Shown here piece by piece: positions 9,277-17,875 of a DNA stretch of 64,000 nucleotides (position 1 is its first letter; every line of letters starts with the position of its first letter). The translations under genes were made by a program, and so were the position numbers. The stretch lies in assembly GCF_025567525.1 (NCBI RefSeq), contig NZ_JAOQJY010000006.1:1-64000 (forward strand), read 5' to 3'. Below the pieces are notes generated by a model, which searched no databases, was not told where the DNA came from, and saw nothing but the letters and a program-made list of their open reading frames with translations. Source of the DNA: Gallintestinimicrobium propionicum. Lineage in GTDB: Bacteria; Bacillota; Clostridia; Lachnospirales; Lachnospiraceae.

Positions 9277-10281
9277 TTACTCGTTTCGAAACAGATCGTA
9301 ATTGATCTTTTTGTAAAAGAGACGCTCGATTTCCTTTCGGTCTTCCATGTGCAGACCCAGAATCCACATGATCTTCGCAAGCACCGCTTCCAGCGTCATG
9401 TCGTAGGTTTCCAGAAACGGCAGCTGCTCCCGTGCTGCGCGCCCCACCACATAGGTGTCCATGCTGCTGCCCTCATACGTCACCTGCGTCGCCATGATCA
9501 GGATCTTTTCATGCGCCTTGTAATGCTGCATTTCCTCCAAAAGCGCCTGACGCAGACGATCCGGCAATCCACCGACACCGAAGCCTTCAATAATAATACA
9601 GTCATACACGCTCAAAATATGCGGAATGATCTCCGTGGACATTCCCGGTGTCAGTTTTAACAAAAACACCTTCCGATCCATCCGGTTAAAGAAACGCACC
9701 GGACCGCAGATATCCTTTTGGATATAATAGACCACCGTGTTGTCGTGAATCTGCCCAAGCACCGGAAAATTGATGCTGGAAAATGCATTATAGCTGAAGG
9801 TCGCCGTCTTTTTCGCCCGCGTTCCCGCAATAATTTTGCCGTCAAACACCAGCATAACGTCCCGGCTTCGGTCGTCAAGTGCACACCGGATGCTGTCGTG
9901 CAGATTTTTCCGTGCGTCGGTGATTTCCTGCAGAATCGATTTCTGCGCACCGGTCAGGACAATCGGCTTGACAGAATTCTGAATCAGATAGGAAAGCGCC
10001 GCAGCCGTATACGCCATCGTATCCGTCCCGTGGCAGATCAGAAACGCGTCGTATAACGTATAGTTTTTCTGAATCAGTCCCGCCAGCTTCAACCACCACG
10101 AGGCTTCCATATTCGTCGAATCAATGCTGCAGACCTCGTATGGAACTAACTCGCAGACATCTTCAAATTCTTTCATATAATCCAAAAAATCGTCGGAGGA
10201 CAGCACCGGTGCCAGACCGTTCCCGCCATCCTGTGAGGCGATCGTCCCGCCGGTTGTCAGCAATAAAATTCGCTTTTTCAT
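9277..10281 (-). CDS. ansA: L-asparaginase (type I-like, cytoplasmic)
   Basis: Hydrolyses asparagine to aspartate and ammonia. Both catalytic threonine motifs are present: TTGGTIAS at residues 9-16 and HGTDTM at 84-89. There is no signal peptide, and the 334-residue length fits the cytoplasmic type I enzymes rather than exported type II. The C-terminal part KKINYDLFRNE is unremarkable. It is separated from the dUTPase gene by only about 14 bp and likely belongs to the same transcript (dut, ansA, DUF218). Confidence 0.9.
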   Translation of the reverse strand: MKKRILLLTTGGTIASQDGGNGLAPVLSSDDFLDYMKEFEDVCELVPYEVCSIDSTNMEASWWLKLAGLIQKNYTLYDAFLICHGTDTMAYTAAALSYLIQNSVKPIVLTGAQKSILQEITDARKNLHDSIRCALDDRSRDVMLVFDGKIIAGTRAKKTATFSYNAFSSINFPVLGQIHDNTVVYYIQKDICGPVRFFNRMDRKVFLLKLTPGMSTEIIPHILSVYDCIIIEGFGVGGLPDRLRQALLEEMQHYKAHEKILIMATQVTYEGSSMDTYVVGRAAREQLPFLETYDMTLEAVLAKIMWILGLHMEDRKEIERLFYKKINYDLFRNE

Positions 10282-10295
10282 ACGTTCCCCGTTTC

Positions 10296-10811
10296 TCAGC
10301 GTCTGTCCGTGCTTCCAAATCCGCCATTGCGGACTCCGTCCGCCTCGTCATCCTCCGTGATGCCATACGGCATGAAAATTCCCTGCAAAAAGCCCTCGCC
10401 CGGATGGATTTCGAGCACCTTGCCCTCGTTGGAATCGTTCGTTAGCTTCGCCATGATATGTCCTTCATTGTCGGAATTATAGTAATCGCTGTCGATAATT
10501 CCGACGGTATTATTCAGCTGCAAGCGGTACTTAAAGCCCTGTCCGCTTCTGGGAAACAGGCACAGCACCCAGTCCTCGTCCATCCGCGCACGGATTCCGG
10601 TCGGGATTTTAATCGTCTCGCCCGGCTTTAACACAAACGCCACCGGCGCAGAAAAGTCATAGCCTGCGCTTCCCGCTGTCGCCCGTTTGGGTTTCATAAT
10701 ATCATCATAAATTGCACGGATTTCCGCCGTTTCATGGCCTGGGAACGCGTCCGCGAAATCCTTTTCGTACTGTGCAAAGCTCACCTTTTCAAATGCTGCA
10801 ATTCTTTTCAT
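10296..10811 (-). CDS. dut: dUTP diphosphatase (trimeric dUTPase)
   Basis: Hydrolyses dUTP to dUMP and pyrophosphate, keeping uracil out of DNA and feeding thymidylate synthesis (thyA is in this window too). The trimeric dUTPase motifs are all visible: motif 1 AGYDFSAP (49-56), motif 2 PRSGQGFK (87-94), motif 3 NTVGIIDSDY (101-110) and the P-loop-like motif 5 GGFGSTDRR at the very C terminus. An N-terminal extension of about 40 residues precedes motif 1, longer than the minimal enzyme. AGGAGAAGAAT precedes the ATG. Confidence 0.92.
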   Translation of the reverse strand: MKRIAAFEKVSFAQYEKDFADAFPGHETAEIRAIYDDIMKPKRATAGSAGYDFSAPVAFVLKPGETIKIPTGIRARMDEDWVLCLFPRSGQGFKYRLQLNNTVGIIDSDYYNSDNEGHIMAKLTNDSNEGKVLEIHPGEGFLQGIFMPYGITEDDEADGVRNGGFGSTDRR

Positions 10812-10893
10812 ATTCTTCTCCTGCTGTCTCGCCTGCGCACCTTTTCTGTACGCCTGCAGTCGGTTATTTTTCTATCAGAGTTCTTCGTCCATC

Positions 10894-11025
10894 TCATAGT
10901 CGCCGCAGTGTAAAATCACCTCTGCCTCTGCTCCCGTCCTTTTTGATAATCTTTACCGCTCTTTCCGGACGGTAAATCTTTCCATAGCAAACCTCTGTTT
11001 CCGGAACCTGCTTTTCCTGCGTCAT
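10894..11025 (-). CDS. Tiny ORF, possibly frameshifted near its end
   Basis: GGAGG lies four bases before an ATG at 11025 that starts MTQEKQVPETEVCYGKIY and then RPERAVKIIKKDG. As sequenced the frame ends GSRGRGDFTLRRL at 10894 (43 codons). If one G of the GGG at the DGS codons is removed, the frame instead continues as AEAEVILHCGDYEMDEEL and stops at 10875. That looks more like a real protein tail. The alternative frame cannot start upstream because it carries a stop. I do not recognise the protein. It lies just upstream of dut. Confidence 0.4.
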   Translation of the reverse strand: MTQEKQVPETEVCYGKIYRPERAVKIIKKDGSRGRGDFTLRRL

Positions 11026-11114
11026 ACTGCCTCCATCTTCCTGTTCTTCCAAAACGGCTCTGTGCCACAGCTTTTGTCCTATGCGTCCATGCACTGTTTT
11101 CCCGCCGTCACAAC

Positions 11115-11153
11115 ACGAACCGGCAGCAGGCAAAGTGCCCGATGCCGGTTCGT
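11115..11153. terminator. Inverted repeat left of the assembly gap
   Basis: A perfect 11-bp inverted repeat ACGAACCGGCA / TGCCGGTTCGT with a 17-nt loop. On the plus strand it is followed by ATTTTAA. It is possibly a terminator of the gene hidden in the gap. Confidence 0.45.
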
Positions 11154-11203
11154 ATTTTAACTACGCCTGATTCTACCGCAGTGTAATTCTGCGCAGAATA
11201 TTT

Positions 11204-11245
11204 GTTACAGTTCACCCGCGCCATTCGCAAAAGCGCATCTTCGAT
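11204..11245. repeat. Dispersed repeat copy, interrupted by the gap
   Basis: GTTACAGTTCACCCGCGCC followed by ATTCGCAAAAGCGCAT is nearly identical, in inverted orientation, to bases 37608-37645. There it reads with two changes (C to T and G to A). A weaker copy (GAACTGTAAC end) is at about 37467-37492. This copy runs straight into the run of Ns, which suggests that the repeat caused the assembly gap. Confidence 0.7.
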
Positions 11246-11519
11246 NNNNNNNNNNNNNNNNNNNNNNNNNNNNNNNNNNNNNNNNNNNNNNNNNNNNNNN
11301 NNNNNNNNNNNNNNNNNNNNNNNNNNNNNNNNNNNNNNNNNNNNNNNNNNNNNNNNNNNNNNNNNNNNNNNNNNNNNNNNNNNNNNNNNNNNNNNNNNNN
11401 NNNNNNNNNNNNNNNNNNNNNNNNNNNNNNNNNNNNNNNNNNNNNNNNNNNNNNNNNNNNNNNNNNNNNNNNNNNNNNNNNNNNNNNNNNNNNNNNNNNN
11501 NNNNNNNNNNNNNNNNNNN
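11246..11519. other. Assembly gap (run of N)
   Basis: 274 unknown bases. The frames that appear to cross it are artefacts. The left edge is a dispersed repeat, and the right edge is the start of a small membrane protein gene. Confidence 0.99.
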
Positions 11520-11520
11520 A

Positions 11521-11571
11521 CACAAGCAGATACGATATAAATGAATTGATAAATGCAACCAGATTTCCCAT
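11521..11571 (-). CDS. Start of a small membrane protein, cut by the gap
   Basis: From an ATG at 11571 with GGAGACGGATCT in front, 17 codons read MGNLVAFINSFISYLLV before the Ns begin. This is a hydrophobic N terminus of the kind found in tiny single-pass membrane proteins of Lachnospiraceae. The rest lies in the gap, so neither length nor function can be given. Confidence 0.45.
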
Positions 11572-11636
11572 AGATCCGTCTCCATTCGCTAAATTTTTCT
11601 GTTATGCCCTATTGTAGCATTGAAAAGCTGTCTGCG

Positions 11637-12116
11637 TCAACCATGTACCCCGGGATCTGTCAGAACCGCTTTCGTGTCCGCAGCCGTCGTCGCCAAATGA
11701 TCGCACCGCTCGTTTTCCGGGTGCCCGGCATGTCCTTTTACCCAGGTAAAATGCAGCTCATGGGGCTGTGCCGCCGCCAGAAGCCGCTTCCAGAGATCGA
11801 CGTTTTTAACCGGGCCGGAAGCGCCCTTCCAGTTCTTTTTCAGCCAGCCGTCAATCCATTTTTTGTTAAACGCATCCGTCACATATTTCGAATCGGAAAC
11901 AATTTCCACCCGGCACGGCTTTGTCAGCGCTTCCAGACCGGCGATCACCGCCATCAGCTCCATCCGGTTGTTGGTCGTGCGGATATAACCCGCAGAAAAT
12001 TCCCGTTCATGCAGATTGCCTTGGCTGTCCACAAACTGCAAAACTGCGCCATAGCCCCCCGGTCCGTCCGGGTTTCCTCTTGCCGCGCCATCTGTATATA
12101 GTGTTACATTCTGCAT
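11637..12116 (-). CDS. rnhA: Ribonuclease HI
   Basis: Cleaves the RNA strand of RNA-DNA hybrids. The DEDD catalytic set is visible: Asp9 in YTDGAARGN, Glu53 in NNRMELMAV, Asp75 in VSDSKY and Asp139 in NERCDHLA, with the conserved KGHAGH loop before it. The length of 159 residues is that of the single-domain enzyme, with no extra hybrid-binding domain. The gene stands alone between the MutS-like gene and the gap region. Confidence 0.95.
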   Translation of the reverse strand: MQNVTLYTDGAARGNPDGPGGYGAVLQFVDSQGNLHEREFSAGYIRTTNNRMELMAVIAGLEALTKPCRVEIVSDSKYVTDAFNKKWIDGWLKKNWKGASGPVKNVDLWKRLLAAAQPHELHFTWVKGHAGHPENERCDHLATTAADTKAVLTDPGVHG

Positions 12117-12185
12117 TGTTTTTCATTCCTTTTTGTTTTTTTGCATAGCATGAGCAGCACGAACATGCGTTTTTGCGCTGCACGT

Positions 12186-13916
12186 TCACGCTTTCCAGAC
12201 ACCGGTTTTTAAAAATTCCGCCGCCTGATCATCCGCTTTTTTAATAATTTCTTCGCTGTAACCCATCATTTCCAACAATCGGATCGCATTTCTCGAAGTC
12301 GCACGCCCGGGCATCAGCAGATACGGGAAAGAAATATCCCCGTCTGCAATCTGCTCTTCAAAATGATAATTGTCATATTCTGCCTCCAGAAGTCCTGTCA
12401 GCTCCACATCGTGCGTTGCCGCAAAGCAGCACACGCCGGGCTTATGCAGGCTCTTTAAAATCTGTGTGGAGGCCGCAATCCGTTCCACTGTGTTCGTACC
12501 ACGAAGCACCTCGTCCACAAAGCACAGCACCGGTGCACCCGGACTTTGCGCCGCATCTAAAATTCGTTTCAAGGAACGGATTTCTACAATATAATAGCTT
12601 TCTCCACTGCCAAGGTCGTCGCGCAGTGCCATCGAGGTCATCACGCGCCAGTAGCTGCTCTGACAATGATCCGCACAGCAGGTGTGAATCGTCTGCGCCA
12701 GAATCATGTTCAGGGCGACTGCCTTTAAAAAAGTGGATTTCCCTGATGCGTTGGAGCCGGTCAGGAGAACGCCGTTTGTCGTTTTGATATCGTTTTTGAC
12801 CGGGTCGGCGAGCAGCGGGTGGTACAACTGCTCCAGCTGCAGGGACACAGCTTCAAAATGCTGCCCGGAGGATTCCGCAGCGCCATGTGCTGCACCGTCC
12901 GCCACCGTTTCTGCTGCCGTCAGCTTTGGCACGCACCAGGCGGGCAGAGAATGCCGAAATCCCGCCGCTGCAATCAACGCATCCAGCTCCCCCACAATCG
13001 TCACAAGTCGGTCAATATTTTCCGTCTGCTTCCGCACCGCATGCAGCATGATGTTGAATCCGATGATGTCCAGATGCAGCATCATATTGATATAATCCGC
13101 CACAATACCCATCGGATCGCCGCTCGACGTACGCATCCCAAGTGACGCACTTCTGTTCAGCTTTCCAAACTGTGGCAACAGCTTTCGAACCTTGCTGAGT
13201 CTTCCCTCCAGCTGCTGTGCATGAATTTCGGAAAGCTCCTCCGCCCCGCGGATCAGCCGGAAAATATAGTGAAAGCTGGTCAGATACGGCTCGATCTGCT
13301 TCTTTTCTTTCAGATAGGTTGTGATATTAAAACACATCACCGCACTCACACCACACAATCCAAGCGGCGGACTGACAAAAGCTGCTGCGATCGCAAGAAA
13401 AAACAGCAGATCAACCAACAAATGCTTGCCGTTTTTACGCTCTCCCAGCACATCCAGAAAGTCCATATAGTCATACAGGGAATATTTCCCGGTTCTTCCG
13501 ATTTTGAAAAAAATCTCCTGCATCCGGACTCTCATTTCCTCGTCCTGTTCCAGAAATTCCAACAGTTTCTCCCGCTCCTGCAGCTCTTTTCCCTCAAATG
13601 ACGGACTGCGCAGCATCGCATAGAGATATTCCTGTCCCGCCGAACTGCAGGTGCTGTTCATCCGCAGGAAAATTTCATCCAGGTTCAGGTCGTTCCAGGT
13701 GATATCATCGATCTGGAAATCCTTTGGATGCTTTTCAAAATATCGGACAATTCCATTTAACTCTCCGTCTGCATATTCTGTCCTGCCGGCTTTTCCAAAG
13801 GATTTTCGCAGCTGTTCCCGGTTCCATTTCTGCGCTCTGTGCTGATCCCAGAGTCCTTTTAAAAACATAACAGCAGCTCCCGCCAAGAGCGCCGCGAATA
13901 AAATTGCATATTCCAA
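12186..13916 (-). CDS. MutS-family ATPase with N-terminal membrane segments
   Basis: A 576-residue MutS-related protein without the mismatch-recognition domain. It starts with a hydrophobic segment (AILFAALLAGAAVMFL) and has a second hydrophobic stretch near residue 170-200 (LLVDLLFFLAIAAAFV). A helical clamp-like region follows, and then the MutS ATPase: Walker A GSNASGKSTFLKA, Walker B VLCFVDEVLRGTNT, and a conserved THD switch. These membrane-linked MutS homologues are widespread in Firmicutes and their job is unknown; they are unlikely to do canonical mismatch repair. The start is a TTG at 13916, with GAGGAA about ten bases upstream. Confidence 0.85.
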   Translation of the reverse strand: MEYAILFAALLAGAAVMFLKGLWDQHRAQKWNREQLRKSFGKAGRTEYADGELNGIVRYFEKHPKDFQIDDITWNDLNLDEIFLRMNSTCSSAGQEYLYAMLRSPSFEGKELQEREKLLEFLEQDEEMRVRMQEIFFKIGRTGKYSLYDYMDFLDVLGERKNGKHLLVDLLFFLAIAAAFVSPPLGLCGVSAVMCFNITTYLKEKKQIEPYLTSFHYIFRLIRGAEELSEIHAQQLEGRLSKVRKLLPQFGKLNRSASLGMRTSSGDPMGIVADYINMMLHLDIIGFNIMLHAVRKQTENIDRLVTIVGELDALIAAAGFRHSLPAWCVPKLTAAETVADGAAHGAAESSGQHFEAVSLQLEQLYHPLLADPVKNDIKTTNGVLLTGSNASGKSTFLKAVALNMILAQTIHTCCADHCQSSYWRVMTSMALRDDLGSGESYYIVEIRSLKRILDAAQSPGAPVLCFVDEVLRGTNTVERIAASTQILKSLHKPGVCCFAATHDVELTGLLEAEYDNYHFEEQIADGDISFPYLLMPGRATSRNAIRLLEMMGYSEEIIKKADDQAAEFLKTGVWKA

Positions 13917-13990
13917 TGAAGTCTGTTCCTCTTTTCTCCTGTCGTTGAGATTCTATTCCGGTTCGGAGATTAAAATGCTCAGCGCACAAT

Positions 13991-14467
13991 CTATTGTATA
14001 CAATCCGCCAGATTTCCCGAACCAAAGCCCTCCGGCAGCAGTTTTCGAAGCGTGCGGATTTCGTAATCACTCTCGCTTTCTGCAACAACGATAAAAAACG
14101 AATCCGGATCACAAAACTCTGCCATCACCTGTCTGCATACGCCGCAGGGCCAGGCTGCCTGTGTGAGCTTTCCGATCTTTCTTCCGCCGTTTTCATCTAT
14201 TTCCGCCGGACTTCCTGCGATTGCAATCGCCAAAAACTGTCGTTCTCCCGCCGCGACTGCTGTAAAAAACGCAGTGCGCTCCGCGCAGTTGGTCGGCGTA
14301 TAGGCTGCATTTTCAATATTGCAGCCGGTGTAGAGCTTTCCCGATTGTGTCCAAAGCGCCGCCCCGACATGATAATGGGAGTACGGCGCATAGGAACGCT
14401 TTCTGGCTTCCAGCGCAGCTGCGATCAGACGCCTGCAGAGTACGTCGTCAATCTGTGTTTGTTCCAT
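13991..14467 (-). CDS. cdd: Cytidine deaminase
   Basis: Deaminates cytidine and deoxycytidine to uridines in pyrimidine salvage. The zinc site is complete: CAE at residues 61-63 (catalytic Glu63) and PCGVC at 107-111. The frame is open to 14518, but AGGGGAAGT directly precedes the ATG at 14467. The upstream stretch belongs to a 94-bp structured repeat that ends eight bases before this start. The gene follows purine nucleoside phosphorylase, so the two may form a nucleoside salvage unit interrupted by the repeat. Confidence 0.93.
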   Translation of the reverse strand: MEQTQIDDVLCRRLIAAALEARKRSYAPYSHYHVGAALWTQSGKLYTGCNIENAAYTPTNCAERTAFFTAVAAGERQFLAIAIAGSPAEIDENGGRKIGKLTQAAWPCGVCRQVMAEFCDPDSFFIVVAESESDYEIRTLRKLLPEGFGSGNLADCIQ

Positions 14468-14474
14468 ACTTCCC

Positions 14475-14568
14475 CTCATTTCTGCGCACGCTTTTTGCGC
14501 ATGCCGAGTTTGTGTCAAGTGCGCGCAGACACAAATCTCGTGATTGAAAAATGATATTTTTCAATCTT
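14475..14568. repeat. 94-bp structured repeat, copy 1
   Basis: About 90 of 94 bases match the copy at 37109-37202. It contains two hairpins: GATTGAAAAAT / ATTTTTCAATC, and a longer one with TTTGTGTC / GACACAAA extended by CGAG / CTCG. A GC-rich TGCGCAC-GC-GCGCAT stretch follows. On the minus strand it fills the space between punA and cdd and ends seven bases before the cdd ATG. It also contains a TTGACA hexamer without a matching -10. Confidence 0.9.
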
Positions 14569-14572
14569 TCCC

Positions 14573-15403
14573 TCACTCCCGGTAAAAAGCCTGAATGCTC
14601 TCCGTCACCAGCTTTTGAAACTTCGGTGCAGCGCTGTCTGCTGCTGCCTGCACTTCTTCATGGCTGAGCGGCTGTTTTGTCATGCCCGCTGCCAGGTTGC
14701 TGATACACGAAATTCCGCAGATACGCATTCCCATATGGTTTGCTGCGACCGCTTCCACCGCAGTCGACATACCGACTGCATCTGCGCCGAGCCTGCGCAG
14801 CAGTTCCACCTCTGCAGGTGTTTCATAGGAAGGTCCCGTTAACTGCGCATACACGCCCTCCTGCAAAGCGATCTTCTGCTCTGCCGCTGTTTTTTTCAGA
14901 ATTTCCTGCAACTTCCGGTCGTATACCTGCGTCATGTCCGGAAACCGTACTCCCAATTCGTCAAAATTCTGCCCGATCAGCGGATTGGGTGCAAACAGAG
15001 AAATGTGATCCGTCAGCAGCATCAGATCCCCTGCAGAAAACGACGGATTGATCCCGCCAGAGGCATTTGTCAGAAACAAAAGCTCCGCTCCCATCCGCTT
15101 CATCAGCCGGATCGGCAGCACCACATCCGAGATCGGATAGCCCTCATAAAAATGAACTCTTCCCTTCATGCACACCACCGGAACTGATCCGATCCATCCA
15201 AAAATAAATTTTCCTGCATGTCCGGGCACAGTTGAGACCGGAAAACCGTCGATTTCATGGTAATCCAGCTCTGCCTCCACCCGGATTTTCTCCGCGTAAT
15301 CGCCAAGCCCCGAACCGAGCACCAGCGCAACCCTCGGTGTAAACGGAATCTTTTCTTGAATGCTTTCGTAACAGCTGATAAGCTTTTCATATACGTTCTG
15401 CAT
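14573..15403 (-). CDS. punA: Purine-nucleoside phosphorylase
   Basis: Phosphorolysis of purine nucleosides to free base and ribose 1-phosphate. Features of the trimeric PNP family are present: phosphate-binding GSGLG at residues 30-34, VVCMKGRVHFYEGY, and the LTNASGGIN base-binding segment. The frame opens upstream to an ATG at 15502 that overlaps the stop of the previous gene (TGATG). However, GAGGACATC sits before the ATG at 15403, and the family starts near QNVYEKLIS, so I use the short form (277 residues). Coupling from the upstream overlap cannot be excluded. It is likely cotranscribed with the mannose gene upstream and with cdd downstream. Confidence 0.9.
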   Translation of the reverse strand: MQNVYEKLISCYESIQEKIPFTPRVALVLGSGLGDYAEKIRVEAELDYHEIDGFPVSTVPGHAGKFIFGWIGSVPVVCMKGRVHFYEGYPISDVVLPIRLMKRMGAELLFLTNASGGINPSFSAGDLMLLTDHISLFAPNPLIGQNFDELGVRFPDMTQVYDRKLQEILKKTAAEQKIALQEGVYAQLTGPSYETPAEVELLRRLGADAVGMSTAVEAVAANHMGMRICGISCISNLAAGMTKQPLSHEEVQAAADSAAPKFQKLVTESIQAFYRE

Positions 15404-15501
15404 GATGTCCTCTTTTCCGGCATTTTTTGCTGCGATCGTAAAACTGCCTGATACCGCTTCCTCGCTATGGACAGCGAAAGCGTCCTGATTTTCTATTGCC
15501 A

Positions 15502-17844
15502 TCAGATATGCGTCAGAATCAGCTCGCAGTCTCCCTCCGCCCGGATTTTTTCTCCGGAACAGGGAACAAAGAAGCTGTCGCCCACAGAAAACTGCATTTT
15601 TTCATCCTGCTTGTACAGGGTTCCGCTTCCTTTGACACATACAAGACTGCTGAAGGAGTCTGAATAGGCAGGCAGCTCTGCCGTACCGTGAATCTGATAG
15701 CTTGCGCATTCAAAATATTTGCATCTGCTCAGGATCCGGCAGGTATAAGTATCCTTCACAACCGTCTCATCCTGGAACTGCGGCAGCTCGTATCGATGAT
15801 AATCCATGACTTCCAGCGCCTTTTCCACATGCAGCTGGCGGCGGTTACCGTAACGGTCGGTACGGTTATAGTCGTACAGACGATAGGTACAGTTGGAACT
15901 TTGCTGAATTTCACAGACGACAACGCCCTTGCCGATGGCATGCACCGTACCTGCCGGAATATAGTAGGCTTTCCCGTTCTCGACCGGAATCCAGTTTAGC
16001 AGCGACAAAATCGAGCCGTCCGTAAGCGCCTCCTGCACCTGTTCCCGTGTCATATCCTGCTTGAAGCCGCAGTAAATCCCGGCGCCTTCTTCGTGCTCTA
16101 AGACATACCACATTTCGTTTTTACCGTACTCATTTTCACGGGAAAGGGCATAATCATCGTCAGGGTGCACTTGGATAGAAAGGTTTTCTTTCGCGTCAAT
16201 CAGCTTGACCAGAATCGGAAAATGCTCAATCGACTGGCATTTCCAGCCACAGTTTTCCCGCCCGATTTTCGACAGATAATCTGCAAACAGACGGCCTTTG
16301 TACCGTCCGGACGCTACAATGCTCTGTCCTGCTTCATGTGCCGACAGCTCCCAGCTTTCTGCAATACTGTCATAGTCACAATGCTTGCCATAGTGTTCCT
16401 TCAGCTTGGTACCGCCCCACAGATAGTCTTTAAATGCAGGCTGCAATTTTACAAACGGTTCTGTCCTGTAACCCAGCTCCGCTTCATTCAGATCCCGGCT
16501 CTCCACGGAGATCAGGTCACGTTCCATAACCTCTTCACCGGTAGAAATTTCCATAAAGACAAGGGGTACGTCACCGATATTAGAAATCTGATGGACGGTA
16601 TTTTCCGGAATTTCCATGCTGTCGTTGCTGCCGTATTCTTTTTCCACTCCAGCCAGCATGATTCGTGCACGCCCGCTGACGATGATCCAGTGCTCCGTCC
16701 GTCTCGCATGCTTGTGAGCATAAATCGTACGCCCCTGTGTCAGCACAACCTTCCGCACAACGTACTGACGCGCCGCCGACAGAATCTCATAAGTGCCCCA
16801 AGGCTTATAGATCACCTGTCCCATGTCAAAGTAGCTTTGCAGTGCGGGATTTTCCCGCCGCAGATCCTTTAACGATTCGGACGCACCTTTTTTGCCGACA
16901 TAAACCGCATCATCTGTATTGACGATCGTGATATCTTCCAACTGATTCGCCACAACAATGCTGCGGCTGCCACGGTTGATGATCAGCGTATTGTCGCAGT
17001 TATACTGCGCCTGCCTGGAATCCTTTTCAGAAATCAGTCCTTCTTCTCCGAGATCCTCCAGACTTCCAATATCCTGCCAGACAAATCCGGCCTTTACAAC
17101 CATGCAGCGTGTCGTCTCTTCAAATACTGTTTCTTCAATCGCCTGCGCCGGAATCTGCTCCAGGACCTCTCTTCGGTAAAAGATATGTTTGCCTTTTTCG
17201 ATCAGCTTATCCTCAAACGCACGCTCACACGCTCCAAGGATCTCCGGGGAATGCAGCCTGACTTCCTGCAAGAAGTCCCCATTTCTAAATAAAAACAGAC
17301 CGCTGTTAATCAGATATCTGGAATCCTGCAGGTATTTCTGCGCCTGCGCTCCATCCGGCTTCTCCACGAATTTCTCCACATGGTTTCCATTGCAGCAGAT
17401 ATAACCATACCGGGTATCCGCCGTCCGGACCGGCATTCCGAAGGTAACAAGACTGCCTTCTCTCGCCAGCACACCCGCTTCGTTGATCGCATCCTTGTAA
17501 GCTTCCCCCTGGATCAGATGATCGGAGGGTACAATAAAAATAAGCTCTGAAAGTGGAAATTCCAGACATGCCAGCAAAATTGCTGCTGTCGTCTTACGCG
17601 CTTCTTCCTCCAGAACCAATCTCCAGGTCAGTCCCTGAAATACTTTGAGCTGATTTTCTACAATAAACTGGTACTCCCGGTTTGTCACCACTACAAACTC
17701 ATCACAGTATGCCATATTTCTGGCAATCGTATCCTGAAAAATCGAATGACTGCCATCCAACGAGATAAACTGCTTCGGATAATTTTTCCGGGAAAGCGGC
17801 CAGAGTCTGTCACCTCTTCCGCCTGCCAGTACAATACATTTCAT
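15502..17844 (-). CDS. Three-domain GDP-mannose pyrophosphorylase / PMI-II cupin / type I PMI fusion
   Basis: A 780-residue fusion. Residues 1 to about 330 are a mannose-1-phosphate guanylyltransferase (LAGGRGDRLWPLSR at 6-19, FVEKPD at 159-164). Residues about 340-445 are a cupin like that of type II mannose-6-phosphate isomerase (HKHARRTEHW). Residues about 463-780 are a complete type I phosphomannose isomerase, with zinc ligands in QVHPDD (His560), NEMWY (Glu577) and GTVHAIG (His635). One polypeptide could therefore take fructose 6-phosphate to mannose 6-phosphate and mannose 1-phosphate to GDP-mannose. Phosphomannomutase is missing from it. The GMP-plus-cupin half is common; a third, type I PMI domain is unusual. 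It has its own promoter, divergent from the LuxR-type regulator. Confidence 0.9.
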   Translation of the reverse strand: MKCIVLAGGRGDRLWPLSRKNYPKQFISLDGSHSIFQDTIARNMAYCDEFVVVTNREYQFIVENQLKVFQGLTWRLVLEEEARKTTAAILLACLEFPLSELIFIVPSDHLIQGEAYKDAINEAGVLAREGSLVTFGMPVRTADTRYGYICCNGNHVEKFVEKPDGAQAQKYLQDSRYLINSGLFLFRNGDFLQEVRLHSPEILGACERAFEDKLIEKGKHIFYRREVLEQIPAQAIEETVFEETTRCMVVKAGFVWQDIGSLEDLGEEGLISEKDSRQAQYNCDNTLIINRGSRSIVVANQLEDITIVNTDDAVYVGKKGASESLKDLRRENPALQSYFDMGQVIYKPWGTYEILSAARQYVVRKVVLTQGRTIYAHKHARRTEHWIIVSGRARIMLAGVEKEYGSNDSMEIPENTVHQISNIGDVPLVFMEISTGEEVMERDLISVESRDLNEAELGYRTEPFVKLQPAFKDYLWGGTKLKEHYGKHCDYDSIAESWELSAHEAGQSIVASGRYKGRLFADYLSKIGRENCGWKCQSIEHFPILVKLIDAKENLSIQVHPDDDYALSRENEYGKNEMWYVLEHEEGAGIYCGFKQDMTREQVQEALTDGSILSLLNWIPVENGKAYYIPAGTVHAIGKGVVVCEIQQSSNCTYRLYDYNRTDRYGNRRQLHVEKALEVMDYHRYELPQFQDETVVKDTYTCRILSRCKYFECASYQIHGTAELPAYSDSFSSLVCVKGSGTLYKQDEKMQFSVGDSFFVPCSGEKIRAEGDCELILTHI

Positions 17845-17875
17845 AATTGTCCACCTTTCGTGCTTTCTTCCTTAT

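Noticed and set aside
11202..11585. Long frames crossing 11246-11519
   Set aside because: They are open only because N is translated as X; only the 17-codon start at 11571 has any support.
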